Below are positions 53,351 to 63,061 of a stretch of DNA of 64,000 nt, piece by piece. The translations under genes and the position numbers were made by a program. The first letter of the stretch is position 1, and each line of letters opens with the position of its first letter. Source of the stretch: an uncultured Anaerolineae bacterium (GTDB lineage Bacteria; Chloroflexota; Anaerolineae; Anaerolineales; Villigracilaceae); assembly GCA_903854805.1 (NCBI GenBank), contig CAINXK010000053.1, positions 1-64,000 of the forward strand. The letters are read 5' to 3'. The notes beneath the pieces are model-generated. The model was not told where the DNA came from and ran no database searches. It saw only the letters and a program-made list of their open reading frames with translations.

Positions 53351-54799
53351 TTAGGCGACAGACAATTCAACCACCAATTCCCCTAACCTGCGCACAGCAC
53401 GCTCGATGGGATAGGTCCAGGCCGCAGCATTCAATCGAATAAAGTTGGAGAACTGGTTGGTGGGTGAGAATAAATAACCGGGGGTAATCGTAATGTTGTT
53501 TTTCAAGGCCAGCGCATATAGCTCAAGAGAATCGACCGTTTCAGGCAGCTGCACCCATAGCACAAAACCACCGGAAGGTCGCGTTACACGTGTGCCGGAT
53601 GGAAAGGCACGGGTGACAGCCTGAGAAAGCAAAGCCACATTGCTGGCGTACTCGCGCCTGATCCGCCGAAGTTGGTGATCATAACCACCACTCTCCAGGA
53701 ATTGCGCAATCGCCATTTGTGAGAGCCGGGCAGTGGCTACGCTGGTCGTAAATTTCAGCCATTCAATTTTGCTTTTAAACCGCCCCGGCGCAACCCAACC
53801 CACCCTTAATGTAGGGCTGATGTCTTTCGAGAAAGATGAACACAACATTACCAGGCCTTTCTGATCAAAGGCACTTGTTACCATTGGGCGCTTCTCGGTA
53901 AAGTAAATTTCTCCAGAGACGTCATTATCAATCAAGGGGATATCATAACGTGCCAGAAGATCAACAAGATCCTTCTTTTTTTCATCAGGCATGCAACTGC
54001 CCAATGGATTATTGAAATTTGAAATGGTCAGAACTGCCTTGATGGGGTTATGCTCAATCGCAAACTGCAGCGCTCCCAGGCTGATACCCTCGCGGGGGTT
54101 GGTGGGTATTTCAAGTGCGCGCAAGCCATGGACTTCCAGGAGCTGCAATGTTCCGAAATACATGGGGGACTCAATCGCCACAATATCGCCAGGATTGCAG
54201 ACAGCGTACAAACAAAGATGAATGCCATCCACGCCACCTGAAGTTATCACAATATCATTGGGCGAAAATTGGCAACCGCTCTGCACCGCGCGCCTGGCAA
54301 TCTGCACTCGCAATTCCTCCAGCCCAGGTGGCAGCTCGTAACGGTGTGTCCCCGGGTTGGCGCTGCGTGCCAGGTTGGCCAAAATTCGATTGATGCGTTC
54401 AGTTGGCAGCAGCTCCAGGTTAGGCATGGCAGCGCCCAACTGAACCAGGTTGGAATTAAGTGAATCGCGCATGGCCATCATCATCAAATCATGCAAGTTG
54501 ACATGACTTGGATCCAACCCCGGCGAGGAGATCTCCGGCTCTGGTAGATCATCTTCCCTGGCCACACGCACATAATATCCAGATTGGGGACGGGCTTCGA
54601 TTAGACCGCGATTTTCCAACTGGAGATAAGCCTGAAGCACGGAACTGACACTGGCTCCCTGCTGTTTACTCATCTGCCGCACAGAAGGGATGCGTTCACC
54701 AGGTCGGTAAGTGCCCTGGTCGATCAGTTTGATAACATTATTCGCGATTTGCTCATACCGAAAGATTTCATTTTTAGGTGACGTTTTTTGGGCGCTCAT
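53351..54799 (-). CDS. MocR-type transcriptional regulator (GntR HTH plus aminotransferase domain)
   Basis: A 482-residue protein. Residues 12-80 are a GntR winged helix (ANNVIKLIDQGTYRPGERIPSVRQMSKQQGASVSSVLQAY). The rest is a fold type I aminotransferase: YELPPGLEELR, ITSGGVDGIHL, ISNFNNPLGSCMPDEKK and the PLP Lys in LCSSFSKDISPTLRVGWV. MocR regulators use PLP or its adduct as effector. The start at 54799 has CGGAG upstream; the frame extends 17 codons more. It is divergent from the DUF2917 gene, with GTTACGATCA direct repeats between, so that gene is its likely target. Confidence 0.88.
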   Translation of the reverse strand: MSAQKTSPKNEIFRYEQIANNVIKLIDQGTYRPGERIPSVRQMSKQQGASVSSVLQAYLQLENRGLIEARPQSGYYVRVAREDDLPEPEISSPGLDPSHVNLHDLMMMAMRDSLNSNLVQLGAAMPNLELLPTERINRILANLARSANPGTHRYELPPGLEELRVQIARRAVQSGCQFSPNDIVITSGGVDGIHLCLYAVCNPGDIVAIESPMYFGTLQLLEVHGLRALEIPTNPREGISLGALQFAIEHNPIKAVLTISNFNNPLGSCMPDEKKKDLVDLLARYDIPLIDNDVSGEIYFTEKRPMVTSAFDQKGLVMLCSSFSKDISPTLRVGWVAPGRFKSKIEWLKFTTSVATARLSQMAIAQFLESGGYDHQLRRIRREYASNVALLSQAVTRAFPSGTRVTRPSGGFVLWVQLPETVDSLELYALALKNNITITPGYLFSPTNQFSNFIRLNAAAWTYPIERAVRRLGELVVELSVA

Positions 54800-54826
54800 T
54801 GCAGCTCCGATCAAAACATGGATACA

Positions 54827-54880
54827 GTTACGATCAAACTCGACCAGCACAGTTTAGTATATCACTAACTGTTACGATCA
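54827..54880. promoter_or_regulatory. Direct repeats, probable MocR operator
   Basis: GTTACGATCA occurs at 54827-54836 and again at 54871-54880, 44 bp apart, about four helical turns, so both lie on the same DNA face. MocR proteins bind direct repeats of this kind near their own promoters. Confidence 0.55.
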
Positions 54881-54966
54881 CAATACCATCTTACTGCATC
54901 TGTACTTATTTTCGATTTAGTAGATAATAGTAGTAAGTAAGCCACATAATCGTATAGGAGATTACC

Positions 54967-55215
54967 ATGAACCAGACCATCCAAAACACCAAAAACACTT
55001 CTCTGCAACTTCATTGCCAGGACTTTCTCCAGGCGCAAAAAATTGACGCTGGTACAACTGTGCTTTGTGAAAAAGGCATTCTCTGGCTGACAAAGTCCGA
55101 TGATTACACAGATTACATGCTCAAACCCGGCGACAAATTGGTTGTCAATAAACAAAGCAATATTCTGATTGAAGCACTATCCGATGCACGCGTAAGCATC
55201 CAGCATAACAATTAA
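54967..55215 (+). CDS. DUF2917 protein
   Basis: An 82-residue protein with the DUF2917 pattern of a short beta barrel: LCEKGILWLTKSDDYTDYMLKPGDKLVV then IEALSDARVSI. Cupin-like size but function unknown. AGGAG precedes the ATG. Divergent from the MocR gene, which probably controls it. A strong terminator follows. Confidence 0.78.
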   Translation: MNQTIQNTKNTSLQLHCQDFLQAQKIDAGTTVLCEKGILWLTKSDDYTDYMLKPGDKLVVNKQSNILIEALSDARVSIQHNN

Positions 55216-55256
55216 AACTACCACCTGGCAAATACAATTACGGCTGAAGACCAAAA

Positions 55257-55303
55257 AGAAGGTCGGAACCTGGATTTTTCAAAAATTCAGGTTCCGACCT
55301 TCT
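55257..55303. terminator. Strong terminator between DUF2917 and SDR genes
   Basis: A 16-bp perfect stem (55257-55272 with 55288-55303) followed on the plus strand by CGCTTTCAT and preceded by A5, so it serves the rightward DUF2917 gene and may also serve the leftward SDR gene. Confidence 0.8.
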
Positions 55304-55347
55304 CGCTTTCATAAATAACCGGGCTGGAGCTTTACCCAGATCGCTTA

Positions 55348-56106
55348 TTAACCCAGGTTTGCCTCAAATGCAGCCACATCTTCATAATAGCGTCTGACTT
55401 GTTCCACCTGGATATCAGGGTTGGTATAGATCTCTGCGCGCGGGTGATCGATCAAGTCGATCATGGCTGCGACTACTTCTTCAACCGTTTGTGCCATCGG
55501 CGCAGGCCCGGAACCAGCAGGCGCGTGTAGTGCATTCGCGGCAAATTCGGTCTGAACTGCGCCTGGCATAACCAGCGAAACCTGAATCCCAGGGTATTCT
55601 ACGCGCAGATCCATACGCAGGTTGGCTGTCAGCGCATTCAGGGCACTCTTGGAAGCATTGTAGGCAGAGCGCGAGGCGACTAACGGAATTCGTCCCAGCA
55701 TGGAAGAAACATTCATCAGGTGACCCTGCCCACGTTCCTTGAAGTGTGGCAAGATCGCCTGCATGCCATAAAGGGCTGATTTCACATTAACTGTCATCAT
55801 TTCATCGATATCTTCATCGGTCAGATCAAGAACATTCCGGGTGATACCCCGGCCGGCATTGTTAATCCAGACATCCACATGATCAAAGGTCCGCAGCGCC
55901 TCGTCCCGCAGACGGTTGACATCCTGGCGACGGGTAACATCGGTTGTAAAAGGAAAGGTATCGCGTCCACAAGAACGAGCCAGCTGGCTCAGCTCCTTGG
56001 CGCGCCGGGCTGCGAGCATTAAATGGTCTCCACGCGCAGCCAGCTGCCTGGCCAGAACTGCCCCAATACCGGCGCTCGCGCCAGTGATCACGATCACTTT
56101 GCTCAT
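55348..56106 (-). CDS. Short-chain dehydrogenase/reductase
   Basis: A 252-residue classical SDR: ITGASAGIGAVLARQLAARG for the nucleotide, WINNAGRGI, the Ser of NVSSMLGRIP and the YNASKSALNAL active site. Substrate unknown. TAGGAG precedes the ATG. It follows the RNA methyltransferase gene on the same strand by about 87 nt. Confidence 0.9.
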   Translation of the reverse strand: MSKVIVITGASAGIGAVLARQLAARGDHLMLAARRAKELSQLARSCGRDTFPFTTDVTRRQDVNRLRDEALRTFDHVDVWINNAGRGITRNVLDLTDEDIDEMMTVNVKSALYGMQAILPHFKERGQGHLMNVSSMLGRIPLVASRSAYNASKSALNALTANLRMDLRVEYPGIQVSLVMPGAVQTEFAANALHAPAGSGPAPMAQTVEEVVAAMIDLIDHPRAEIYTNPDIQVEQVRRYYEDVAAFEANLG

Positions 56107-56192
56107 ATTTTTCTCCTATAACGAATTCCAAAAATCATGGCACGCGGCTTATGCCACGAGAATGAGTCTGCAGACTCTGACTATTTTCAGAG

Positions 56193-57338
56193 TCAATCCA
56201 CGCGGCCTCTGCCCAGGCGAACATTCACGCCGCCATTAATCATGCTGAAGTTGGTATCCAGCTTCAAACCGGTGTGACCCAAGAGCACCAGATCACTGGA
56301 TAAAATGGCTACATTCCAACCGCGGCAGTGAGCACGTAAAACATTGCCCAACTGTGCATAAAGGTTGCGCAGATCTCTACCTTCGCTGATCCGCATTCCA
56401 TAAGGTGGATTAGTTACCACCCAACCTGGGCCCGTGGGTGGCGTAATGGCCGAAACAGCCTGACAGGCAAAGTGGATGGCTTGTTCCACCCCGGCGCGAG
56501 CCGCATTTTGCTTGGACATGACCATTGCACCGGCATCCCGGTCGGATGCAAAAATAGGCAGCTGCGCCACCTGCGGCGGATGATGTTCGGCCAGGATGGC
56601 CTGCCAGCGGCTTTCAGTGTAGCCCGGCCAATCCATAAATGCAAATCGGCGGTTGATACCAGGGGGAATGCCAGCAGAGATCAGGGCCGCCTCAATCGGA
56701 ATGGTACCGGAGCCGCAGAATGGATCCATCAAAGGTGAACGTCCATCCCAGCCGGAGGCCAATAACATAGCGGCCGCCAATGTTTCACGCAGCGGGGCTT
56801 TGGCGACTGCCTGGCGATAGCCACGCCTGTGCAGCAGTTCTCCGGATGAATCCATGCTGACAATTACCTGGTCTGCCACCACGCGCACAACGATCAACTG
56901 CGATGTCTGGGTACCAGCATGGTTTTCGGTGCTGACGGCTTCATCCGCAGAGGCTTTTAGCATCGGCGACTCTTGGCCGAGGCGGTCATAGATCGCCCCG
57001 GCGATTCGCTCGGCAACAGCATCCGTGTGGATCAATTTTGACTTATGGCAGGTTACACGAATATCAACCGGCTGCCCGGGCCGTATGAAACGTTCCCATG
57101 GCAGGCGGCTAGCCTTTTCACGCAGCTCGCTAAAGGCGGTCGCATAAAAGAATTGGCCCACCCGGGCAAGGATACGGCTGGCCGTACGCAAATGCAGGTT
57201 GGCGCGATACAATCCATCTTCATCGGATTTAAATGATACACCACCGGGTTCGATGGTCGGAATAATATCCAGCCGACTCAGCTCTTGCGCAGCAAGCTGA
57301 TCCAGTCCGGGGGAGGTAACAACAAAGTAGGTGCTCAT
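56193..57338 (-). CDS. THUMP-domain class I RNA methyltransferase (RlmL-N/TrmN-like)
   Basis: A 381-residue protein. Residues 40-165 hold a THUMP RNA-binding domain (FIRPGQPVDIRVTCHKSKLIHTDAVAERIAGAIYDRL). The catalytic part has SPLMDPFCGSGTIPIEAALI and the N6/N2-methyltransferase motif VVTNPPYGMRI. It should modify a base in rRNA or tRNA. A TATAAT (57352-57347) lies 8 nt before the ATG with no Shine-Dalgarno, suggesting a leaderless message. Confidence 0.88.
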   Translation of the reverse strand: MSTYFVVTSPGLDQLAAQELSRLDIIPTIEPGGVSFKSDEDGLYRANLHLRTASRILARVGQFFYATAFSELREKASRLPWERFIRPGQPVDIRVTCHKSKLIHTDAVAERIAGAIYDRLGQESPMLKASADEAVSTENHAGTQTSQLIVVRVVADQVIVSMDSSGELLHRRGYRQAVAKAPLRETLAAAMLLASGWDGRSPLMDPFCGSGTIPIEAALISAGIPPGINRRFAFMDWPGYTESRWQAILAEHHPPQVAQLPIFASDRDAGAMVMSKQNAARAGVEQAIHFACQAVSAITPPTGPGWVVTNPPYGMRISEGRDLRNLYAQLGNVLRAHCRGWNVAILSSDLVLLGHTGLKLDTNFSMINGGVNVRLGRGRVD

Positions 57339-57346
57339 GCCTGAGT

Positions 57347-57352
57347 ATTATA
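57347..57352 (-). promoter_or_regulatory. -10 box, probable leaderless promoter
   Basis: TATAAT on the minus strand ends 8 nt before the ATG of the THUMP methyltransferase gene, with no ribosome binding site between. Confidence 0.5.
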
Positions 57353-57405
57353 GTGTAGAAAGCACAGGTATAATCGAGGGATATGCAGATCCACAAAGGT
57401 GACTT

Positions 57406-58566
57406 ATGAACAAGGTTTATTTGGACTACGCTGCCACGACCCCGCTGGACCCGCGCATCCTGGATGTTATGCTGCCTTACTTTAGCGAAAAGTTTGGAAA
57501 CCCTTCATCCATCCATCGCTATGGACAGCAATCCGAGGCAGCGATTGAGACCGCCCGAGAAACAGTGGCAGCCGTATTAAACTGCGAACCCAACGAAGTG
57601 ATCTTCACTTCCTGTGGTTCCGAATCTGACAACCTGGCATTACGCGGGGCGGCGCTTTCCATGCGCGAAAAGAAAGGCGCAAAGTGGATCATCACATCCA
57701 GGGCAGAGCACCATGCCGTCAGCAAAACCGCCGAACAGCTTGAGAAATATTACGGCTTCCAGACCGAATGGCTGCAGCCGGATCAAGACGGAATCATCAC
57801 AGCCATCTCGGTCGAAAATGCCATTTCTGAGCAGACTGCGCTGGTCTCCGTCATGTATGCCAATAACGAGATCGGCAGCATAAACCCGATCCGGGAAATT
57901 GCCGATATCTGCCACAGGCGTGATGTTTATTTTCATACAGATGCGGTCCAGGCAGCGGCCTACCTACCGATCGATGTTACCGAACTCAATGTCGATTTGC
58001 TTTCGCTGGGCGGGCATAAATTTTATGGGCCCAAAGGCGTGGGGGCGTTGTATGTTCGCAAAGGCACCCGGATTGTGCCATCACAGACTGGGGGTGGACA
58101 GGAATTTGGCCTACGCGCCGGAACCCAGAATGTCCCTTATATTGTCGGTTTTGCTGAGGCACTGCGCCTGACCGCTCAGGAGCGTGATGAACGCATGGCA
58201 CATGTCCGGCCTTTACGTGACCGGTTGGTCGGCAGGGTGCTCGAAGAAATTCCTGACTCGCGCCTGACAGGCCACCCAGAAAAACGCCTGCCCCAGCACG
58301 CCAGCTTCGTATTTAAGGATGTAGACGGCAACCTACTGCTGACCATGCTCGACGCGGCCGGCTTTGCATGCTCATCTGGCTCAGCCTGTAAAACAGGCAA
58401 CCCAGAACCAAGCGAAGTCATGTCAGCGATCGGTCTGACACGCGATTGGGGGCTCGGTTCACTGCGCATCACGCTGGGAACATCCACGAGCCTCGCCCAA
58501 ATCGACGCTTTATTAGAAACGCTGCCTTCCTTGGTCCAGCAAACCCGCACCCTGACCCGGAGTTAG
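57406..58566 (+). CDS. Cysteine desulfurase (NifS/IscS type)
   Basis: A 386-residue PLP enzyme releasing sulfur from cysteine. YLDYAATTPLDPRI at the start, PLP Lys in LSLGGHKFYGPKG, and the reactive Cys in ACSSGSACKTG. The short active-site loop fits IscS/NifS class I. It precedes mnmA on the same strand, so it most likely supplies sulfur for tRNA thiolation; no IscU lies nearby. AAAGGTGAC precedes the ATG. Confidence 0.94.
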   Translation: MNKVYLDYAATTPLDPRILDVMLPYFSEKFGNPSSIHRYGQQSEAAIETARETVAAVLNCEPNEVIFTSCGSESDNLALRGAALSMREKKGAKWIITSRAEHHAVSKTAEQLEKYYGFQTEWLQPDQDGIITAISVENAISEQTALVSVMYANNEIGSINPIREIADICHRRDVYFHTDAVQAAAYLPIDVTELNVDLLSLGGHKFYGPKGVGALYVRKGTRIVPSQTGGGQEFGLRAGTQNVPYIVGFAEALRLTAQERDERMAHVRPLRDRLVGRVLEEIPDSRLTGHPEKRLPQHASFVFKDVDGNLLLTMLDAAGFACSSGSACKTGNPEPSEVMSAIGLTRDWGLGSLRITLGTSTSLAQIDALLETLPSLVQQTRTLTRS

Positions 58567-58567
58567 A

Positions 58568-58933
58568 TTGGACCAGAAACACCAAACACTTGATGCCAAG
58601 ACGGAAGCACGGTCAACCACCAGTTTTGCACGCCAACCAGTGATGCCCCTGCTAAAAACCCGGCTTGTAAAAGCCAGCCTGCGCGATCTTCAGCGCGAAG
58701 TTCCTTACCAAGCATCCCTGAGACAACCAAACGGAAGCATTCTTGCCGAGGTCCTGACAGCAGTGGTCGACAGCGCCGGCGGATGCGCAGCCTATACACG
58801 TATGCCAGCCAACCGAGAGGTTTTGAGTATTGATTTCAAGATTATTTCTTTCTCCCCGGCTCTCGGGCAGAAAATTAACGGAACTAACTGCCGTCGTGCA
58901 GGCAACAATCATGAGTATGGAAAAACGAAATGA
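58568..58933 (+). pseudogene. Decayed or truncated hotdog (PaaI-type) thioesterase
   Basis: A 121-codon frame between nifS and mnmA. Its middle, ILAEVLTAVVDSAGGCAAYTRMPANREVLSIDFKI, resembles the PaaI-type hotdog core, but the usual HGG at its start reads SIL, the helix is otherwise worn, and the chain stops after RRAGNNHEYGKTK, short of the final strands. The 3' end overlaps mnmA by 4 nt. A start at TTG 58568 or an internal ATG is possible, without a ribosome binding site. A divergent active protein cannot be ruled out. Confidence 0.45.
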
Positions 58934-60003
58934 CTAAAGTTGTTATTGCCATGTCTGGCGGAGTTGATAGTTCAGTAGCTGCGGTATTGCTTAAACAGCA
59001 AGGTTACGAAGTAACCGGTATGATGCTGCGGCTTTGGAGTGAACCGGGCAAGCAGGATTCAAATCGCTGCTGCACCCCAGACTCGATGGCACAAGCCCGA
59101 CGCGTGGCCGCCAGGCTGGAGATCCCTTTTTATGTGATCGACGCGAAGGAAATATTCCACAAGACGGTTGTGGAATATTTCCTGGATGGCTATGCCAATG
59201 GGCAAACACCCAATCCCTGCCTGGCCTGCAATCGCCAGATCCGCTGGGAATTTTTACTCAACCATGCACTGGCCCTCGGGGCAGACTACATGTCGACCGG
59301 TCACTACGTACGCAAACAGGTGGCAGCAGATGGGCGTCAAATCTTATTAAAAGGATGCGATCCTGGCAAGGACCAATCCTATGTGCTGCATGTTCTAACT
59401 CAGGAAAAACTGGCCAGGGCTTTATTCCCTGTCGGAGATTACACCAAACCAGAAATTCGTGCGATCGCTGAATCTTACGGTCTTTCAGTCGCAAAACGCC
59501 CAGACAGCCAGGATTTGTGCTTTTTGGCAGGCGATGACTATCGCGGCTTTCTTCAGCGGAACGGGTCGCAAATGCTGGTAGATGGAAACATCGTTGACCG
59601 CAGCGGTAAGGTGCTGGGGCGGCATAGTGGGCTGCCGAATTACACCATCGGACAGCGGAAAGGCCTGGGGTTGACCTCAGCGGAACCACTTTTTGTGCTC
59701 GAAAAGCAAGCTGATACCAACACGCTAATCGTGGGCACAAGCAGCGAGCTGGGTACCAGCGAGTTAATCGCCGTTAACCTGAACTGGACCAGCGGGATTG
59801 TGCCAGGTGAAAGTTTTCGAGCCTTCGTCAAAACACGCTATACCGCAACCCCGGCGCTGGCTGATGTAACCCCGCTCGCCAATGCTTCACAGGCGCTTGT
59901 ACACTTCGATGCACCTCAACGCGATCTTACCCCCGGACAGGCGGCCGTTTTCTACGACGGTGACGTGGTCATGGGGGGTGGAATAATTATTAAATCCAAA
60001 TAG
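58930..60003 (+). CDS. mnmA: tRNA-specific 2-thiouridylase MnmA
   Basis: A 357-residue enzyme that thiolates U34 of tRNA for Lys, Glu and Gln. The ATP-binding loop is VIAMSGGVDSSVAAVLL, the catalytic Cys pair is in NPCLACNRQIRW and DLCFLAGDDYRGFL, and IGQRKGLG lies in the C-terminal part. It receives sulfur from the cysteine desulfurase encoded upstream. The start overlaps the thioesterase remnant by 4 nt. Confidence 0.95.
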   Translation: MTKVVIAMSGGVDSSVAAVLLKQQGYEVTGMMLRLWSEPGKQDSNRCCTPDSMAQARRVAARLEIPFYVIDAKEIFHKTVVEYFLDGYANGQTPNPCLACNRQIRWEFLLNHALALGADYMSTGHYVRKQVAADGRQILLKGCDPGKDQSYVLHVLTQEKLARALFPVGDYTKPEIRAIAESYGLSVAKRPDSQDLCFLAGDDYRGFLQRNGSQMLVDGNIVDRSGKVLGRHSGLPNYTIGQRKGLGLTSAEPLFVLEKQADTNTLIVGTSSELGTSELIAVNLNWTSGIVPGESFRAFVKTRYTATPALADVTPLANASQALVHFDAPQRDLTPGQAAVFYDGDVVMGGGIIIKSK

Positions 60004-60011
60004 GAGCTCTT

Positions 60012-60287
60012 ATGCATTTACCAACCATTATCCTCGGTATCGTGCTATCCACCCTGCTTGGTGGGCTATACCATCTTATTCGTGGCGGATCGATAGGAAA
60101 AATATGGCTCAATCTTATTCTTGCCTGGGCTGGTTTCTGGCTGGGCGACACCCTGGCCTTCTTCACCGGCTGGTCTTTCATAACAATCGGCGTGTTGAAC
60201 GCTGGAACAGGCTTACTCGTCGGCCTTTCTTTTTTAGTTATCGGCGACATCATCAGCCAGATGGTCAACCAGGATAAGCAAAGCTGA
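60012..60287 (+). CDS. Small membrane protein, unknown
   Basis: A 91-residue protein of three helices with a Gly-rich loop (LGGLYHLIRGGSIGKIW). AGGAG lies 6 nt before the ATG, 8 nt after mnmA. Similar in size to small GlsB/YeaQ-like envelope proteins, but I cannot assign it. Confidence 0.6.
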   Translation: MHLPTIILGIVLSTLLGGLYHLIRGGSIGKIWLNLILAWAGFWLGDTLAFFTGWSFITIGVLNAGTGLLVGLSFLVIGDIISQMVNQDKQS

Positions 60288-60328
60288 AAACCAGATTATT
60301 TGAAATTCCAACAAACATTTTTTAGGGA

Positions 60329-60354
60329 TGGTCCCGCAGGATCCTGCGGGACCA
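60329..60354. terminator. 26-bp perfect palindrome, possible terminator
   Basis: The left half TGGTCCCGCAGGA is exactly complementary to the right half. It lies 41 nt after the stop of the small membrane gene. TTTGC follows on the plus strand, only a weak T-run, so termination efficiency is uncertain; it could instead be a protein site. Confidence 0.5.
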
Positions 60355-60939
60355 TTTGCTCACTTTCGCAAAGCAAATCAAACCAACCGGCACGAAGAAA
60401 TCTCGATCGTCAAAGAAGTTCGTTTTAACGCCATCTGGAACACCAGCTTCTATCAAATTTTGATATTTACTCACGAGTGTCACAGGTTTTGCATCTCGGT
60501 ATGCTGATTTTTCTGCACGGAACACTGCGTGTGCTAATCAATGGTGCCCCCTGCACGTGGATTTTTGAAGCGAAAAGCACGCTCCCAAAATCCACAAAAC
60601 CATCTTTTCCGTTTCGGAGAATCAACTCTATCCAGCGTGGCGGACCTGGTGTAGTAAAACGGCGGATGAATGGAGCACTGCCGGATAGATGAGAATTATA
60701 TTTTTTGGGGAAAGTCCATCGATTGGCAACCAGCTACTGGACACGAGTGTGATAGATAAGATCTAAGCCTGGGTACCATGTGCAATTATGAGTTTTGGAA
60801 TATGCGAGCTGTACCGCTGAAGATCTTTGGGATGAGAAAAACGCTGATATTTTGCGCAAGCTAAGACAACCGGGGGGCTCTGGTCTTCGTGGTAAGATTA
60901 GTCAACGCTTACGATTAAATGGTAACGAAAGGAAATCAT
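60355..60939. other. Intergenic region before the S9 peptidase, possible gene remnant
   Basis: No gene I can support. A leftward 67-codon frame (60322-60525) ends inside the palindrome and has an odd composition; it has no ribosome binding site or family marks, so it is left out. AAAGGA before the ATG at 60940 is the only clear element. Confidence 0.45.
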
Positions 60940-62850
60940 ATGTCACCACGCATTGAATCTCTGCTTTCCGCGCGCCTGTTCATTTTTCCCCAACTGGTGG
61001 GCGATTCGATTTATTTCTTGAGCAATCTTTCAGGACATCTCAGTCTATATTGTATGAACTATGGTGGCAGCGTACCGGAGCCCATGCTGCCGCCCAATAT
61101 TGCGCTGCAAAACCCAGATCTGATGGACGGATTTGCTTATCGGGTTTTCCAAAATATCGGCAAGATCCTGGTTATGATCGACAATAACGGCGACGAAAAT
61201 TACCAGCCGATGTTCATCCCAATTGATGGTGGCTTTCCCGAACCAGCGTTTGACAATTTCTTTGCCAATCACCGGGTTCACCTATCCCTATGCGACACTG
61301 AGCAGGATATTGTGTATTTTTGCGCCGAGCGTCGCGATAAACCTGTCCGTGAGGCCTATCGAGCTGATCTTGGAACCAATAAGCTGACCAGGCTAGCCGA
61401 ATCCAAATGGGGCGCACTGCCTGTGGCGCATAACGAAGATCATTCGCGTGTGCTCATTAGCGATGGCTATACCGTTGGCGACAACGTACTCTATTTACTT
61501 GAAAACAAGAAAAAGATAGTGCTGTATGGTACACCACTTGAAAAACGCAAAAAGACCGAAGTTGTTGCACTCAATGGTCTTGGCTCAGCAGTTTTTAGCA
61601 AAAGTGGACGTGGCATTCTGGTAACATCCTCCGTTTTTGAAGACACCTACTCACTTGGTTACATTCCGATTGACCAACCTGGAACGCTGCAACCCATCGA
61701 GGTGAAAGGAATCCAACATACAGGTGTGGGTGAAATGACCGGCATAGAGCACCTCTACGGCGAACATTTTGCGCTCTCGTATAACATCGATGGCGTTTCG
61801 CTGGTTTATGATAGCAAGTTTGACGAAGACCAACTTACCATCAAACTCAAACACCTGGTCGTTGGAGAATTTCCGCTGGAAAACGGCGAACTGGAACACC
61901 TGGATTACAACCAAGCCATGGACGTCTTCACGGTTTCATTTTCAACCGCCATCTCACCCACCCAAATTTACAGCATCGAAAAAAAGAAACGCGACTTCAT
62001 CATCCTGCATACTAATGAAAAGGTGCTGGGCATCCCCGAAGAACAATTATCCAAAGGGGAAGATGCTTCGTATACTTCCTTTGACGGTTTGCGAATTTCG
62101 GCACGCCTATACATGCCCGCCAACGCGCTCGGGTTCAAAGGCCCGCGCCCGCTGGTTTATTATATTCATGGCGGGCCTCAAGGTCAGGAGCGTCCGAACT
62201 TTGCATGGTTCTCAATGCCCTTGATCCAATACCTGACCCTGCGTGGGTTTGCCGTGTTTGTTCCAAATGTGCGCGGCTCAACAGGTTATGGCCTTTCTTA
62301 TACCAAGCATGTTGACCGTGATTGGGGCGGGCAAGATCGTCTCGACCACGTTCACGCCATGAGCGAGGTATTGCCAAAAGATGAGCGTCTGGATGTGACC
62401 CGTTCGGCAGTTGTTGGGCGCTCGTATGGCGGATATATGACCCTGATCCAGGCTGGCATGCACACCAATCTTTGGAAAGCTGCCTGCGATATGTTTGGAC
62501 CGTACGATTTATTAACCTTCAGCCAGCGCATCCCGGAAACCTGGAAACCTTACTTCAAAATCGCACTTGGTGACCCGGAAAAACCCGCGGAGCGTCAGTT
62601 CCTGATTGAACGCTCTCCCAAGACTTATTTGGGGCAGATTACCTGTCCACTGCTGGTCATTCAGGGCCGAAATGATCCGCGCGTTGTGGCAGCAGAATCC
62701 GAAGACCTGGTGAAAAGTCTGCGCGAACAGGGAAAAGATATCGACCTTCTGATTTTCGAAGATGAAGGCCATGATGTCTTGAAATATGCAAACCGGATTG
62801 CCTGCTATAACGCCATCACCGATTTCTTTGCAAAGCATCTACATCCGTAG
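60940..62850 (+). CDS. S9-family peptidase (prolyl oligopeptidase-like)
   Basis: A 636-residue enzyme: residues 1-370 form a beta-propeller gate, and the rest an alpha/beta hydrolase with YIHGGPQGQERPNFAWF, the Ser in VVGRSYGGYMTLIQ, the Asp in VIQGRNDPRV and the His in FEDEGHDVL. It cuts short peptides, usually after Pro or acyl residues. No signal peptide, so cytosolic. ATG at 60940 is chosen because AAAGGA lies before it; the ATG seven codons upstream has no such site. Confidence 0.88.
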   Translation: MSPRIESLLSARLFIFPQLVGDSIYFLSNLSGHLSLYCMNYGGSVPEPMLPPNIALQNPDLMDGFAYRVFQNIGKILVMIDNNGDENYQPMFIPIDGGFPEPAFDNFFANHRVHLSLCDTEQDIVYFCAERRDKPVREAYRADLGTNKLTRLAESKWGALPVAHNEDHSRVLISDGYTVGDNVLYLLENKKKIVLYGTPLEKRKKTEVVALNGLGSAVFSKSGRGILVTSSVFEDTYSLGYIPIDQPGTLQPIEVKGIQHTGVGEMTGIEHLYGEHFALSYNIDGVSLVYDSKFDEDQLTIKLKHLVVGEFPLENGELEHLDYNQAMDVFTVSFSTAISPTQIYSIEKKKRDFIILHTNEKVLGIPEEQLSKGEDASYTSFDGLRISARLYMPANALGFKGPRPLVYYIHGGPQGQERPNFAWFSMPLIQYLTLRGFAVFVPNVRGSTGYGLSYTKHVDRDWGGQDRLDHVHAMSEVLPKDERLDVTRSAVVGRSYGGYMTLIQAGMHTNLWKAACDMFGPYDLLTFSQRIPETWKPYFKIALGDPEKPAERQFLIERSPKTYLGQITCPLLVIQGRNDPRVVAAESEDLVKSLREQGKDIDLLIFEDEGHDVLKYANRIACYNAITDFFAKHLHP

Positions 62851-63061
62851 GCTGCCGGAATCGATCTGTACATGTTTGGCCCAAGACGCCGGTACCCAAA
62901 AACAACGCGCCTGACCCGGTTTTCCACTTCTTAACATCCAGATGGAAACCAGGAAAAAAACTTATCATCACCGGTTCCATTGCGATTTTGCGCTAACCAG
63001 ATTGATATTTTCGAATTCAGAAATTCACAAAATCGAGAGCGGTTCGTAACCTGCTCCCCTC

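Noticed and set aside
60322..60525. Leftward 67-codon frame after the small membrane gene
   Set aside because: No ribosome binding site or family marks, and it ends within a perfect palindrome; likely chance or an unreadable remnant.
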